Shown: in pieces, positions 1 to 6,081 of the stretch
How the letters are laid out: every line of letters begins with the position of its first letter
Position numbering within the stretch: the stretch's first letter is position 1
Assembly: GCA_004213025.1 (NCBI GenBank)
Contig: SHBC01000070.1
Span: forward strand, 1 to 6,081
DNA from: SAR116 cluster bacterium
Lineage (GTDB): Bacteria; Pseudomonadota; Alphaproteobacteria; Puniceispirillales; Puniceispirillaceae
Direction: 5' to 3'
DNA length: 6,081 bases
The notes under the pieces: model-generated
Told to the model about the DNA's origin: nothing
Database searches by the model: none
Seen by the model: the letters and a program-made list of their open reading frames with translations, nothing else
Position numbers and translations under genes: made by a program

Positions 1-1
1 G

Positions 2-130
2 TCGGTGTTTCTTGATGACCGCACCATCGACAGCCACATCAAGCGGCTCCGCCGCAAGATCAGGGCCCAGGATTCATCCTTCGACAATATCGAAACACTT
101 TACGGCATAGGGTATAAATATCGCTCGTAG
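2..130 (+). CDS. chvI: ChvI-type response regulator, C-terminal fragment (5' end outside window)
   Basis: Only the last 42 residues and the TAG stop are present; the reading frame is open from base 2. They form the end of an OmpR/PhoB-type winged helix: the recognition helix carries [17 protein letters not shown], followed by the C-terminal hairpin [13 protein letters not shown]. The stretch [12 protein letters not shown] with a closing ETLYG-GY is typical of ChvI, the DNA-binding partner of ChvG/ExoS in alphaproteobacteria, which controls envelope, acid-response and surface polysaccharide genes. The receiver domain and phospho-acceptor aspartate would lie upstream of the window. A ChvG-like kinase follows 49 bases later on the same strand, which supports the pairing. 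Another OmpR-family regulator is possible in principle, but the context makes ChvI by far the likeliest. Confidence 0.87.
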   Translation, partial: SVFLDDRTIDSHIKRLRRKIRAQDSSFDNIETLYGIGYKYRS

Positions 131-147
131 ATATCGCGTGTAAGGTG

Positions 148-163
148 GCCGGACGCTGCCGGC
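148..163 (+). other. GC-rich stem-loop between chvI and chvG
   Basis: GCCGG (148-152) and CCGGC (159-163) can pair around a 6-base loop in the short gap after the regulator's stop codon. TGGC (146-149) can alternatively pair with GCCA (168-171). No T-run follows, so it is not a standard terminator. It could slow polymerase or protect mRNA between the two genes, but in GC-rich DNA a stem this size is also expected by chance. Confidence 0.25.
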
Positions 164-179
164 ATGTGCCATATCTTAA

Positions 180-1892
180 TTGGCAGGTTTCGATGGACAT
201 CTCCCGGCGGGCATGTCCCGAATGGACGCTCAGCAACGGATGGTGCCGGCGGTGAAGGCTAAATTGAAATCTCTGGTGCGACGCCTGCTGGCGCGCGGCG
301 CCATTGGCAGGCCGCTGGTAAGGTTGCGCTTCCGGATGAGCCGCCTCAGCACCAGAATCATGGTGATCATGCTGGTGCCGCTGGTGCTGTTCATCATCGG
401 CCTGTTTTCCATCGATCAATACCGCACCACCCTGATCCGCTCTGAATTCACCGCGCTTGAACGCCAGGGCTTTACGCTGGCGCGCTCGCTGGCGCTGGCA
501 CAGTCCGAGATTGATGGCGGTCTGGCGCGTCGTCGCCTGTCGCCCGAAACCATGAACCATCTGCTGCCGCTTGTCGGTTATGGCACCGAATTGCGGGCCC
601 GTGTCTTTCGACATGATGGCTGGCTTCTTGCCGACACGGCGCGGGCCGGCGATGGCAGCGGCCGGGCGCGGCTGCGCCGCCGCGAGGCGCGTGGGGCGAT
701 GCAGCGATCCTCGGATTATTTTCAGGCCATCATGCGCCGCGCTGCCGGCATGATCGGAAGCGATCTGGCGTTGCCGGTCTATCGTGAACGCGCGCGCCAG
801 CAGGCCAGCGATTATGATGAGGTGCTGATGGCGCTGGCCGGCGAGCCGGCGCGACAGTTGCGCCGCGATCCGCGCGGCCGTCTGGTTCTGTCGGTAGCGG
901 TGCCGATCCAGGATCTGCGGCTTGTCCGCGGTGCATTGATGGTCAGCATCGGTGGCGGCAAGATCGAAAAGGAAATCGCCGACGTCAATGTGGTGTTCAT
1001 CCAGCTTTTCGGCATCGTGCTGCTGATCACCATTGCGCTCAGTGTCTATCTGGCGCGGTCGATCACGACGCCGATCACCTATCTTGCCAATGAGGCCGAT
1101 AATCTGCGGCGAAGCCGCGATCTGTCGGCGCGGATGCAGCGCCTGCCGCGGCGTCGCGACGAGATCGGCAAGCTGTCGGAATCCTTGATCGACATGACCG
1201 ACGAGCTGCAGAAGCGCATGGCGGCAACCGCCGGGTTCGCTGCCGATGTGGCGCATGAGTTGAAAAACCCGTTATCCTCACTTCGCAGCGCCGCCGAAAC
1301 CATCAGCCGGATTTCCGACCCCGAACAGCAACAGAAGCTGATGAATGTCATTCTGCGAGATGTGGCCCGCCTCGACAGGCTGATCACCGACATCTCGCGG
1401 GCCAGCCGGCTGGACAATGAAATGGCGACGGAGTCGGCACGCGTGATCGATCTTCGCGATCTGGTGACCAATTTTGTCGAGGCGCGGCAGACCACAACCG
1501 ATACGCACAGGCTTGAGGCAACAGTCTCCGACATGCCTGTAACAGTTTCGGTTCATGATGGGCGGATCGTCCAGATTCTCGACAATCTGCTTGGCAATGC
1601 GGTGTCCTTTGCGCCGGCCGACAGCCAGATCAGCTTTTCCGTCGATCTGGGCGATGATGGCATGGCGCGGCTGCAGGTCCGTGACCAGGGGCCGGGGATT
1701 CCGCCGGGCAGGTTGCAGGAGATTTTCAACCGCTTCTATTCAGAACGTCCTGCAAGCGAGGCCTTTGGCGAGCATTCCGGGCTTGGATTGTCGATCGCAC
1801 AGCAGATTGCGCATGGATATGGCGGCGATCTGATCGCCTCGAACGATGAAGGTGCCTGCTTTACGCTGAGCCTGCCAGTGGCAAAGGCCTAG
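180..1892 (+). CDS. chvG: ChvG/ExoS-type membrane sensor histidine kinase
   Basis: Inner-membrane kinase expected to autophosphorylate and pass phosphate to the ChvI regulator encoded just upstream. Domains in order: a basic cytoplasmic N-terminus; membrane segment 1 at about 60-78; a periplasmic sensor region at about 79-270; membrane segment 2 at about 272-292; a HAMP linker to about 345; the dimerisation domain with H-box VAHELKNP (phospho-acceptor His359); and an ATPase domain with N-box DNLLGN (Asn469, Asn473), G1 DQGPGI (502-507), F-box IFNRFY and G2 SGLGLS (Gly534, Gly536). The segment FYSERPASEAFG before G2 is characteristic of ChvG. All catalytic motifs are intact. The sensor region is very arginine-rich (about 30 Arg, 2 Lys). 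The start is uncertain: the longest frame begins with TTG at 180 without a clear Shine-Dalgarno sequence; ATG codons at 213, 222 and 240 keep the same domains, and ATG 336 would leave only about 7 residues before the first membrane segment. ChvG proteins often have a cytoplasmic N-terminal extension, so a start at 180-240 is preferred. Confidence 0.9.
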   Translation: MAGFDGHLPAGMSRMDAQQRMVPAVKAKLKSLVRRLLARGAIGRPLVRLRFRMSRLSTRIMVIMLVPLVLFIIGLFSIDQYRTTLIRSEFTALERQGFTLARSLALAQSEIDGGLARRRLSPETMNHLLPLVGYGTELRARVFRHDGWLLADTARAGDGSGRARLRRREARGAMQRSSDYFQAIMRRAAGMIGSDLALPVYRERARQQASDYDEVLMALAGEPARQLRRDPRGRLVLSVAVPIQDLRLVRGALMVSIGGGKIEKEIADVNVVFIQLFGIVLLITIALSVYLARSITTPITYLANEADNLRRSRDLSARMQRLPRRRDEIGKLSESLIDMTDELQKRMAATAGFAADVAHELKNPLSSLRSAAETISRISDPEQQQKLMNVILRDVARLDRLITDISRASRLDNEMATESARVIDLRDLVTNFVEARQTTTDTHRLEATVSDMPVTVSVHDGRIVQILDNLLGNAVSFAPADSQISFSVDLGDDGMARLQVRDQGPGIPPGRLQEIFNRFYSERPASEAFGEHSGLGLSIAQQIAHGYGGDLIASNDEGACFTLSLPVAKA

Positions 1893-1931
1893 CCCCTGTT
1901 ACGGCCCTGTTGAAACTGGTACGATGCTGGC

Positions 1932-2804
1932 ATGGATGATGAAGCGCCAAGATTGATCCTTGTGACCGGAGCCTCGGGCGCAGGCCTGTCGACAGCGCTC
2001 AACATCCTCGAGGATTGCGGCATCAAGGCGGTCGACAATCTGCCGCTGGCGATGATTGACACGCTGGTTGCGATGGAGGTTGAGGCTGGCGGCCGAAGTC
2101 TTGCCATCGGGCTTGATGCCCGTACAACCGGATTTTCGGCTGGTGCCGTGGAGACGCTTGTCAGCAATCTGCGGCGCAAATTCCCCGATCAGTTTACCGC
2201 CGTCTTTCTTGCGGCCTCGCAGGATGATCTGTTGCGCCGGTTCAATGCGACACGCCGCCAGCATCCGCTGGCCGGGAGCGGCTCTCTCGCCGATGCCATT
2301 GCGGCGGACCTTGACCGGATGGATGACATTGCCCCACTTGCCGATATAAGGCTGGATACCAGCAGCACGAAACCGTCGGATCTGCGCCAGTCATTGTTGG
2401 CCAGTCTCGGGATTGAAGAGGCCTTCCAGATCAGCCTGCGTCTGCTCAGCTTCTCCTATCGCCGCCGCATTCCTGATCACAGCGATATGGTCATCGATAT
2501 GCGATTTGCCGAGAATCCGCATTGGGTGACAGAGCTTCGGGCGCAGGATGGACGCGATGCGGCTGTTGCCGGGTTCCTGAACAATGATGACAAGGCTATC
2601 GCTGTACTGGAGTCCTTCAAGGCGATGCTGGGCGAAATGCTGCCGCGGATGTCGCGCGAAGGCCGACCATTGCTGACCATCGCTTTTGGATGTACAGGCG
2701 GACAGCATCGATCAGTCTGGGCTGCCGAGACAATGGCTGCTTGGCTGCGGCAACAGGGATACGGTGTGGAGTTAGCGCATCGTGAGCTTGGAGACCCCAG
2801 ATAA
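1932..2804 (+). CDS. rapZ: RapZ-family nucleotide-binding protein with degenerate Walker motifs
   Basis: A 290-residue protein, about the usual family length (E. coli RapZ is 284). In E. coli, RapZ binds glucosamine-6-phosphate and small RNAs and so tunes GlmS synthesis; its role in alphaproteobacteria is not settled. Family landmarks: P-loop region GASGAGLS (13-20); LEDCGIKAVDNLPL (26-39); RRFNATRRQHPL (102-113); LDTS (141-144); SFSYRRRIP (173-181); DMRFAENPHW (189-198); and GCTGGQHRSV (253-262). The C-terminal residues matching the E. coli sugar-phosphate pocket are all present (Asp189, Arg191, His197, Cys254, His259, Arg260). Two N-terminal changes stand out: the Walker A lysine is Leu19, and the Walker B aspartate (FLDA in E. 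coli) is Ala94 in FLAAS. The family glycine in SFGFK-GIP is Arg179. The ATG at 1932 fits the usual N-terminus, with no strong Shine-Dalgarno sequence. The gene sits 39 bases after chvG, where hprK is often found. The family call is firm; ATPase activity is doubtful. Confidence 0.92.
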   Translation: MDDEAPRLILVTGASGAGLSTALNILEDCGIKAVDNLPLAMIDTLVAMEVEAGGRSLAIGLDARTTGFSAGAVETLVSNLRRKFPDQFTAVFLAASQDDLLRRFNATRRQHPLAGSGSLADAIAADLDRMDDIAPLADIRLDTSSTKPSDLRQSLLASLGIEEAFQISLRLLSFSYRRRIPDHSDMVIDMRFAENPHWVTELRAQDGRDAAVAGFLNNDDKAIAVLESFKAMLGEMLPRMSREGRPLLTIAFGCTGGQHRSVWAAETMAAWLRQQGYGVELAHRELGDPR

Positions 2805-2855
2805 ACTGTCGCAAACCAATCCGCTTCCCTTGCCATCCAATATCTGATAAGTCAC

Positions 2856-2878
2856 CCGCTGATCCATAAAACCGCTGA
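2856..2878 (+). repeat. Short direct repeat in ahcY leader
   Basis: The 7-base word CCGCTGA occurs at 2856-2862 and again at 2872-2878, a 16-base period, in the 85-base gap before ahcY. The second copy runs into the purine-rich GAAGAG (2877-2882), which lies 7 bases before the ahcY ATG and probably acts as its weak ribosome binding site. The repeat could be chance or a regulator half-site pair; the sequence alone cannot decide. I saw neither a convincing sigma-70 promoter nor a fold resembling the SAH or SAM-II riboswitches in this gap. Confidence 0.25.
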
Positions 2879-2889
2879 AGAGATTTTCG

Positions 2890-4284
2890 ATGTCCAACGA
2901 TTATATTGTGGCCGATCTCGGCCTTGCCGACTGGGGGCGCAAGGAGCTGTCCATCGCCGAGACCGAAATGCCGGGACTGATGGCACTTCGTGATGAGTTT
3001 GGCGCGGCAAAGCCGCTGCAGGGCGCGCGTGTTGCCGGTTGTCTTCACATGACGGTGCAGACGGCTGTTCTGATTGAAACGCTGGTGGCGCTTGGCGCCG
3101 ACGTTCGCTGGGCATCCTGCAATATCTTCTCGACCCAGGATCAGGCGGCGGCGGCCATTGCGGCGGCCGGTGTCCCGGTATTCGCCAAAAAGGGCGAGAC
3201 GCTTGCCGAATATTGGGAATATGTCGACCGCATTTTTGGCTGGGCCGATGGCGGCACGGCCAACATGATCCTGGATGATGGTGGTGATGCCACGATGTAT
3301 ATCCTGCTTGGCGCCCGGGCCGAGGCTGGTGAGGATGTGCTTGCCTCGCCGGCATCCGAGGAAGAGGAATTCCTGAAGGTTCAGATCCATACCCGCCTGG
3401 CCAGCAGCCCGGGATGGTTCACACGTCAGCGCGACGCCATCAAGGGCGTGTCCGAGGAAACCACGACCGGCGTGTTGCGGCTGTACCAGCTTGCCGAGGC
3501 GGGTGGGCTTCCGTTCCCGGCCATCAACGTCAATGACTCGGTCACAAAATCGAAATTCGACAATCTTTATGGCTGCCGTGAATCGCTGGTCGATGGCATT
3601 CGCCGGGCAACCGACGTGATGCTTGCCGGCAAGGTTGCCGTTGTTGCGGGATATGGTGATGTCGGCAAGGGCTCGGCAGCATCGCTTCGCCAGGGCGGTG
3701 CCCGTGTGATGGTCACCGAGATTGATCCGATCTGCGCGCTGCAGGCGGCGATGGAAGGCTATGAGGTTGTCACCATGGAACAGGCGGCGCCGAAGGCCGA
3801 TATCTTCGTCACCGCAACCGGCAATCGTGATGTCATCACGGTTGACCATATGCGCGACATGAAGGACCGTGCCATCGTCTGCAACATCGGGCATTTCGAT
3901 AACGAGATCCAGGTGTCCTCGCTGCAGAACATGAACTGGTCCGAGGTCAAGCCGCAGGTTGACGAGATCGAGTTCCCCGATGGCAAGCGGATCATCATGC
4001 TGGCAAAGGGCCGGCTGGTGAATCTGGGCTGTGCCACCGGCCATCCGTCATTCGTGATGTCGGCATCCTTCACCAACCAGGTTCTGGCGCAGATGGAACT
4101 CTGGAACGAGGGTGAGGGGTATGAGAACCGTGTTTACACGCTGCCGCGCCATCTTGATGAAAAGGTAGCGGCGCTGCATCTTGCCAAGGTCGGGGCGACA
4201 CTCTCGGAACTCAGCAACGATCAGGCTTCCTATATCGGTGTTGAGCAGCAGGGCCCGTTCAAGAGCGAGCAATATCGCTACTAG
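2890..4284 (+). CDS. ahcY: S-adenosylhomocysteine hydrolase (adenosylhomocysteinase)
   Basis: Cytosolic, NAD-dependent enzyme that reversibly splits S-adenosylhomocysteine into adenosine and homocysteine, removing the inhibitory by-product of methylation and feeding the methionine cycle. The 464-residue length is normal for bacteria. Catalytic residues, by alignment to the human enzyme, are intact: His53 in CLHMT, Asp130 in LDDGGD, Glu190 in SEETTTG, Lys220 and Asp224 in VTKSKFDN, Cys229 in LYGCRES, His335 in NIGHFD and His385 in TGHPSF. The NAD-binding loop is GYGDVGKG (254-261). The C-terminal KSEQYRY carries the Lys458 and Tyr462 that reach into the neighbouring subunit's NAD site in the tetramer. 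Residues about 145-185 hold the roughly 40-residue insert found in many bacterial and plant enzymes but not in the human one. The ATG at 2890 follows GAAGAG at 7 bases. tsaE begins 5 bases after the stop, so the two are probably co-transcribed. Confidence 0.98.
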   Translation: MSNDYIVADLGLADWGRKELSIAETEMPGLMALRDEFGAAKPLQGARVAGCLHMTVQTAVLIETLVALGADVRWASCNIFSTQDQAAAAIAAAGVPVFAKKGETLAEYWEYVDRIFGWADGGTANMILDDGGDATMYILLGARAEAGEDVLASPASEEEEFLKVQIHTRLASSPGWFTRQRDAIKGVSEETTTGVLRLYQLAEAGGLPFPAINVNDSVTKSKFDNLYGCRESLVDGIRRATDVMLAGKVAVVAGYGDVGKGSAASLRQGGARVMVTEIDPICALQAAMEGYEVVTMEQAAPKADIFVTATGNRDVITVDHMRDMKDRAIVCNIGHFDNEIQVSSLQNMNWSEVKPQVDEIEFPDGKRIIMLAKGRLVNLGCATGHPSFVMSASFTNQVLAQMELWNEGEGYENRVYTLPRHLDEKVAALHLAKVGATLSELSNDQASYIGVEQQGPFKSEQYRY

Positions 4285-4289
4285 ATCGC

Positions 4290-4778
4290 ATGACACGGCT
4301 TGACCTGACGCTGAATGACCCGGCCGCGACCGAACGGCTGGGTCATTTTATTGCGGATGGCCTGAAGGCTGGCGATGTGGTGGCGCTTGAGGGACCTCTT
4401 GGTGCCGGCAAGTCAGTGCTGGCACGGGCGATCATCCAGCATGCCTGCCCGCTGGAAAGCGACATTCCAAGCCCGACCTTCACCCTTGTGCAGACCTATG
4501 AGCCGGCCAATGGGCCGTCTCTGATGCATTTAGATCTCTACCGGCTCGACGCGCCCGATGACGCGCTGGAACTTGGGATCGAAGATGCCTTCATCGATTC
4601 GATCTGCCTGATTGAATGGGCACAGCGCCTTGGCCCCTATCTTCCCCGCACCGCGCTGAATATATCGATCCAGCCGGATCCCGAGGCATCCGATAGCCGC
4701 GCCATTTCGCTTGCCGGAGGTGCCAGATGGCAGCCCCTGCTGGCGGATATCGAGGCTGGCATGAATGATGTGAGTTGA
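4290..4778 (+). CDS. tsaE: TsaE, tRNA t6A37 biosynthesis ATPase
   Basis: P-loop ATPase that works with TsaB and TsaD to place the threonylcarbamoyl group on A37 of tRNAs reading ANN codons; it is usually essential and acts in the cytosol. The 162-residue length is typical. Motifs: Walker A GPLGAGKS (35-42, Lys41, Ser42); the switch-like segment SPTFTLVQTY (61-70); the family signature HLDLYRL (80-86) with Asp82 in the Walker B position; ELGIEDAF (94-101); and LIEWAQRL (107-114). No key residue is missing. It starts 5 bases after the ahcY stop. No Shine-Dalgarno sequence is visible at a normal distance, so translation may be coupled to ahcY. The ahcY-tsaE-addB order is common in alphaproteobacteria, although other genes often lie among them. 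Confidence 0.95.
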   Translation: MTRLDLTLNDPAATERLGHFIADGLKAGDVVALEGPLGAGKSVLARAIIQHACPLESDIPSPTFTLVQTYEPANGPSLMHLDLYRLDAPDDALELGIEDAFIDSICLIEWAQRLGPYLPRTALNISIQPDPEASDSRAISLAGGARWQPLLADIEAGMNDVS

Positions 4779-4779
4779 C

Positions 4780-4793
4780 AGGATTTTGATCCT
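4780..4793 (+). other. Small perfect hairpin after tsaE
   Basis: AGGAT and ATCCT form a perfect 5-base-pair stem around the loop TTTG, immediately after the tsaE stop codon. It is A/T-containing, short, and not followed by a run of T, so it is not a convincing intrinsic terminator. It may be chance or a weak processing or stability element in the 57-base gap before addB. Confidence 0.25.
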
Positions 4794-4835
4794 CGGACCC
4801 TCGTCTTGGCTGGCAGTTGCCTGTATGATCGGGGC

Positions 4836-6081
4836 ATGACGTCACCGCTCCCCCCGTGCAATATTCACAACATTCCTGCCGGTGTTCCCTTTGCCACGAC
4901 GCTTGCCAGCGGCATTATCGATCTTGCCGGCACGGCCGAGGATCTGGCACGGGCCACCATTCTGGTGCCGTCCCGCCGTGCCGCGCTGTCGCTTCGTGCG
5001 GCGTTTCTGGAAATCCGGGGTGATGACGCGGCGCTGCTGCCGCGCATTGAGCCGATTGGTGATGTCGAGGAAGACGCGCCCGAGATACTGGGCTTTGCGG
5101 CGGATGGTGCGGCGCTGCCGCCGGCCATGGATACGCTGTGCCGGCAACTCTGGCTGGCGCGACTTCTTCAGGGCTTTGCCATGGGCGGTGTTGCGCCAAC
5201 ACCGCCGCAGACGATGCAGCTTGCGGACACGCTGGCGCGGCTTCTCGATGCGCTGTGCAATGTCGATTCCACGCCGGATCAGCTTGCCAGCCTGCTTCCT
5301 GAACGGTTCTCACGCCACTGGCAGGACATTCTGAAGCTTCTGACCATCCTGATTGACCGCTGGCCGGCCATTCTTGCGGAGCAGGGCGTTCTCGACCCGG
5401 CGGACAGGCGCAACAGGCTGATCAGGCTTCGCTGCGAGGCCTGGCGTCAGATGCCGCCGCAGGGTCTGGTGCTGGTGGCCGGGTCGACCGGTACCTTTGC
5501 GGCAACGCGCGAGTTGATTGCCTGTGTTGCCGCCCTGCCAAAAGGGCATGTTGTGTTGCCAGGCCTCGATCAGGCGGCGACCGGCCACTGGCAGGAGATT
5601 CACAACGATGCCGGCCATCCACAGCATCAGCTGTCGGTGCTTCTTGATGCGCTTGGTGTGGGTCTGTCCGATGTGGCCATGTGGAAGGCGGCAGACGGGT
5701 TCGCCGAGGTGGGGGCGTTGCGGCGCGATCTGATGCGTGAGGCTTTCAAGCCGGCGGCCCTCAGCGCCGACTGGCGCCAGCTTGGCACGACGAATCCCGG
5801 GCTTGGCCGTGATTCGCTGGCCGGACTGTCGATTGTTGCTTGCGGCACCAGGGCCGAGGAGGCGGGGCTGATCGCCATCGCCATGCGTGAGGTTCTGGAA
5901 ACACCGGGCCGGACGGCGGCGCTGGTAACGCCGGACAGACAGCTTGCCGAGGCGGTGATCGCGGCACTGCAACGTTGGCGGATCGATGTTGATGATTCGG
6001 CCGGGCGCCCCCTTTCAGCCTGCCCTGTCGGCGGCTTTCTGCACAGCATGGTCACGATGGTTGCCGAGGCTTTCGCGCCTG
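4836..6081 (+). CDS. addB: AddB, double-strand break repair helicase-nuclease subunit (3' end outside window)
   Basis: N-terminal 415 residues of a protein normally about 1,000 long; the frame is still open at the window edge. AddAB resects DNA double-strand ends before RecA-dependent recombination; AddB carries an inactive helicase fold, the Chi-recognition surface and a C-terminal RecB-like nuclease domain, the last of which would lie downstream. Evidence for the alphaproteobacterial AddB family: IPAGVPF (13-19), TILVPSRRAAL (41-51), LPRIEPIGDVEED (68-80), HWQDILKLL near 161, DPADRRNRL (188-196), VAGSTGTFAATREL (214-227), VVLPGLD (239-245), and the helicase-like ALVTPDRQLAEAV (362-374) with DDSAGRPL (386-393). 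No Walker A (GxxGxGKT) is visible in the first 60 residues, unlike Bacillus AddB. The ATG at 4836 fits the family's short N-terminus; the preceding CGGGG is a poor, close Shine-Dalgarno sequence. addA is expected next downstream. Confidence 0.94.
   Translation, partial: MTSPLPPCNIHNIPAGVPFATTLASGIIDLAGTAEDLARATILVPSRRAALSLRAAFLEIRGDDAALLPRIEPIGDVEEDAPEILGFAADGAALPPAMDTLCRQLWLARLLQGFAMGGVAPTPPQTMQLADTLARLLDALCNVDSTPDQLASLLPERFSRHWQDILKLLTILIDRWPAILAEQGVLDPADRRNRLIRLRCEAWRQMPPQGLVLVAGSTGTFAATRELIACVAALPKGHVVLPGLDQAATGHWQEIHNDAGHPQHQLSVLLDALGVGLSDVAMWKAADGFAEVGALRRDLMREAFKPAALSADWRQLGTTNPGLGRDSLAGLSIVACGTRAEEAGLIAIAMREVLETPGRTAALVTPDRQLAEAVIAALQRWRIDVDDSAGRPLSACPVGGFLHSMVTMVAEAFAP

Noticed and set aside
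60..1256. Open frame of 398 codons on the minus strand, opposite chvG
   Set aside because: The translation is rich in Arg, Gln and His with no recognisable domain, and it lies fully antisense to an intact kinase gene. Long antisense frames are expected in GC-rich DNA.
1894..1911. Direct repeat CCCTGTT (1894-1900 and 1905-1911) between chvG and rapZ
   Set aside because: Two 7-base copies 11 bases apart in a 39-base gap are too little to call a regulator site; no promoter is visible near them.
2805..2889. Possible SAH or SAM riboswitch upstream of ahcY
   Set aside because: The gap is only 85 bases and I could not find the conserved core or pseudoknot pairing of the known SAH or SAM-II classes. 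A covariance-model search would be decisive.
2617..4044. Open frame of 475 codons on the minus strand, longer than ahcY itself
   Set aside because: It mirrors codon structure of the highly conserved ahcY, crosses into the end of rapZ, and its product has no family resemblance I can see. Length alone is not evidence in this base composition.
4779..4835. A possible terminator between tsaE and addB
   Set aside because: The only hairpin has a 5-base-pair stem and no T-run after it, and the genes are co-directional and close, so read-through is more likely.
5310..5972. Open frame of 220 codons on the minus strand, opposite addB
   Set aside because: The plus strand reads continuously as AddB here; the antisense product is Arg/Gln/His-rich with no motif.

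Overview
All six genes in this window lie on the + strand and together look like one compact chromosomal block from an alphaproteobacterium. GC is high (roughly 60% by eye), with strong third-position G/C bias. The gene order points to this class: ChvI/ChvG two-component system, RapZ, S-adenosylhomocysteinase (AhcY), TsaE, then AddB of the alphaproteobacterial type. I cannot place the genus. The compactness would fit a free-living lineage with a reduced genome, but that is inference.

Layout: positions 2-130 hold the C-terminal DNA-binding end of the ChvI-type response regulator. Positions 180-1892 encode its partner membrane sensor kinase of the ChvG/ExoS type. Positions 1932-2804 encode a RapZ-family protein with a damaged ATP-binding site. 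Positions 2890-4284 encode S-adenosylhomocysteine hydrolase (464 aa). Positions 4290-4778 encode TsaE, the ATPase of tRNA t6A synthesis. Positions 4836-6081 hold the first 415 residues of AddB, which runs off the right edge. Gaps between genes are 49, 39, 85, 5 and 57 bases, so there is no long non-coding stretch, and I saw no RNA gene, mobile element, CRISPR array or convincing terminator.

The most interesting part is what is missing or altered. In many alphaproteobacteria chvG is followed by hprK, and PTS genes (an EIIA of the mannose family and HPr) lie between rapZ and ahcY. Here chvG is followed directly by rapZ, and rapZ directly by ahcY. A sensor kinase and the two cell-wall amino-sugar recycling genes often found around tsaE and addB are absent too. 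RapZ keeps the residues that bind glucosamine-6-phosphate in E. coli RapZ, but has lost the Walker A lysine (Leu19) and the Walker B aspartate (Ala94). A RapZ reduced to a metabolite sensor beside an envelope-stress kinase is the best candidate here for something undescribed. The other genes are ordinary housekeeping genes.
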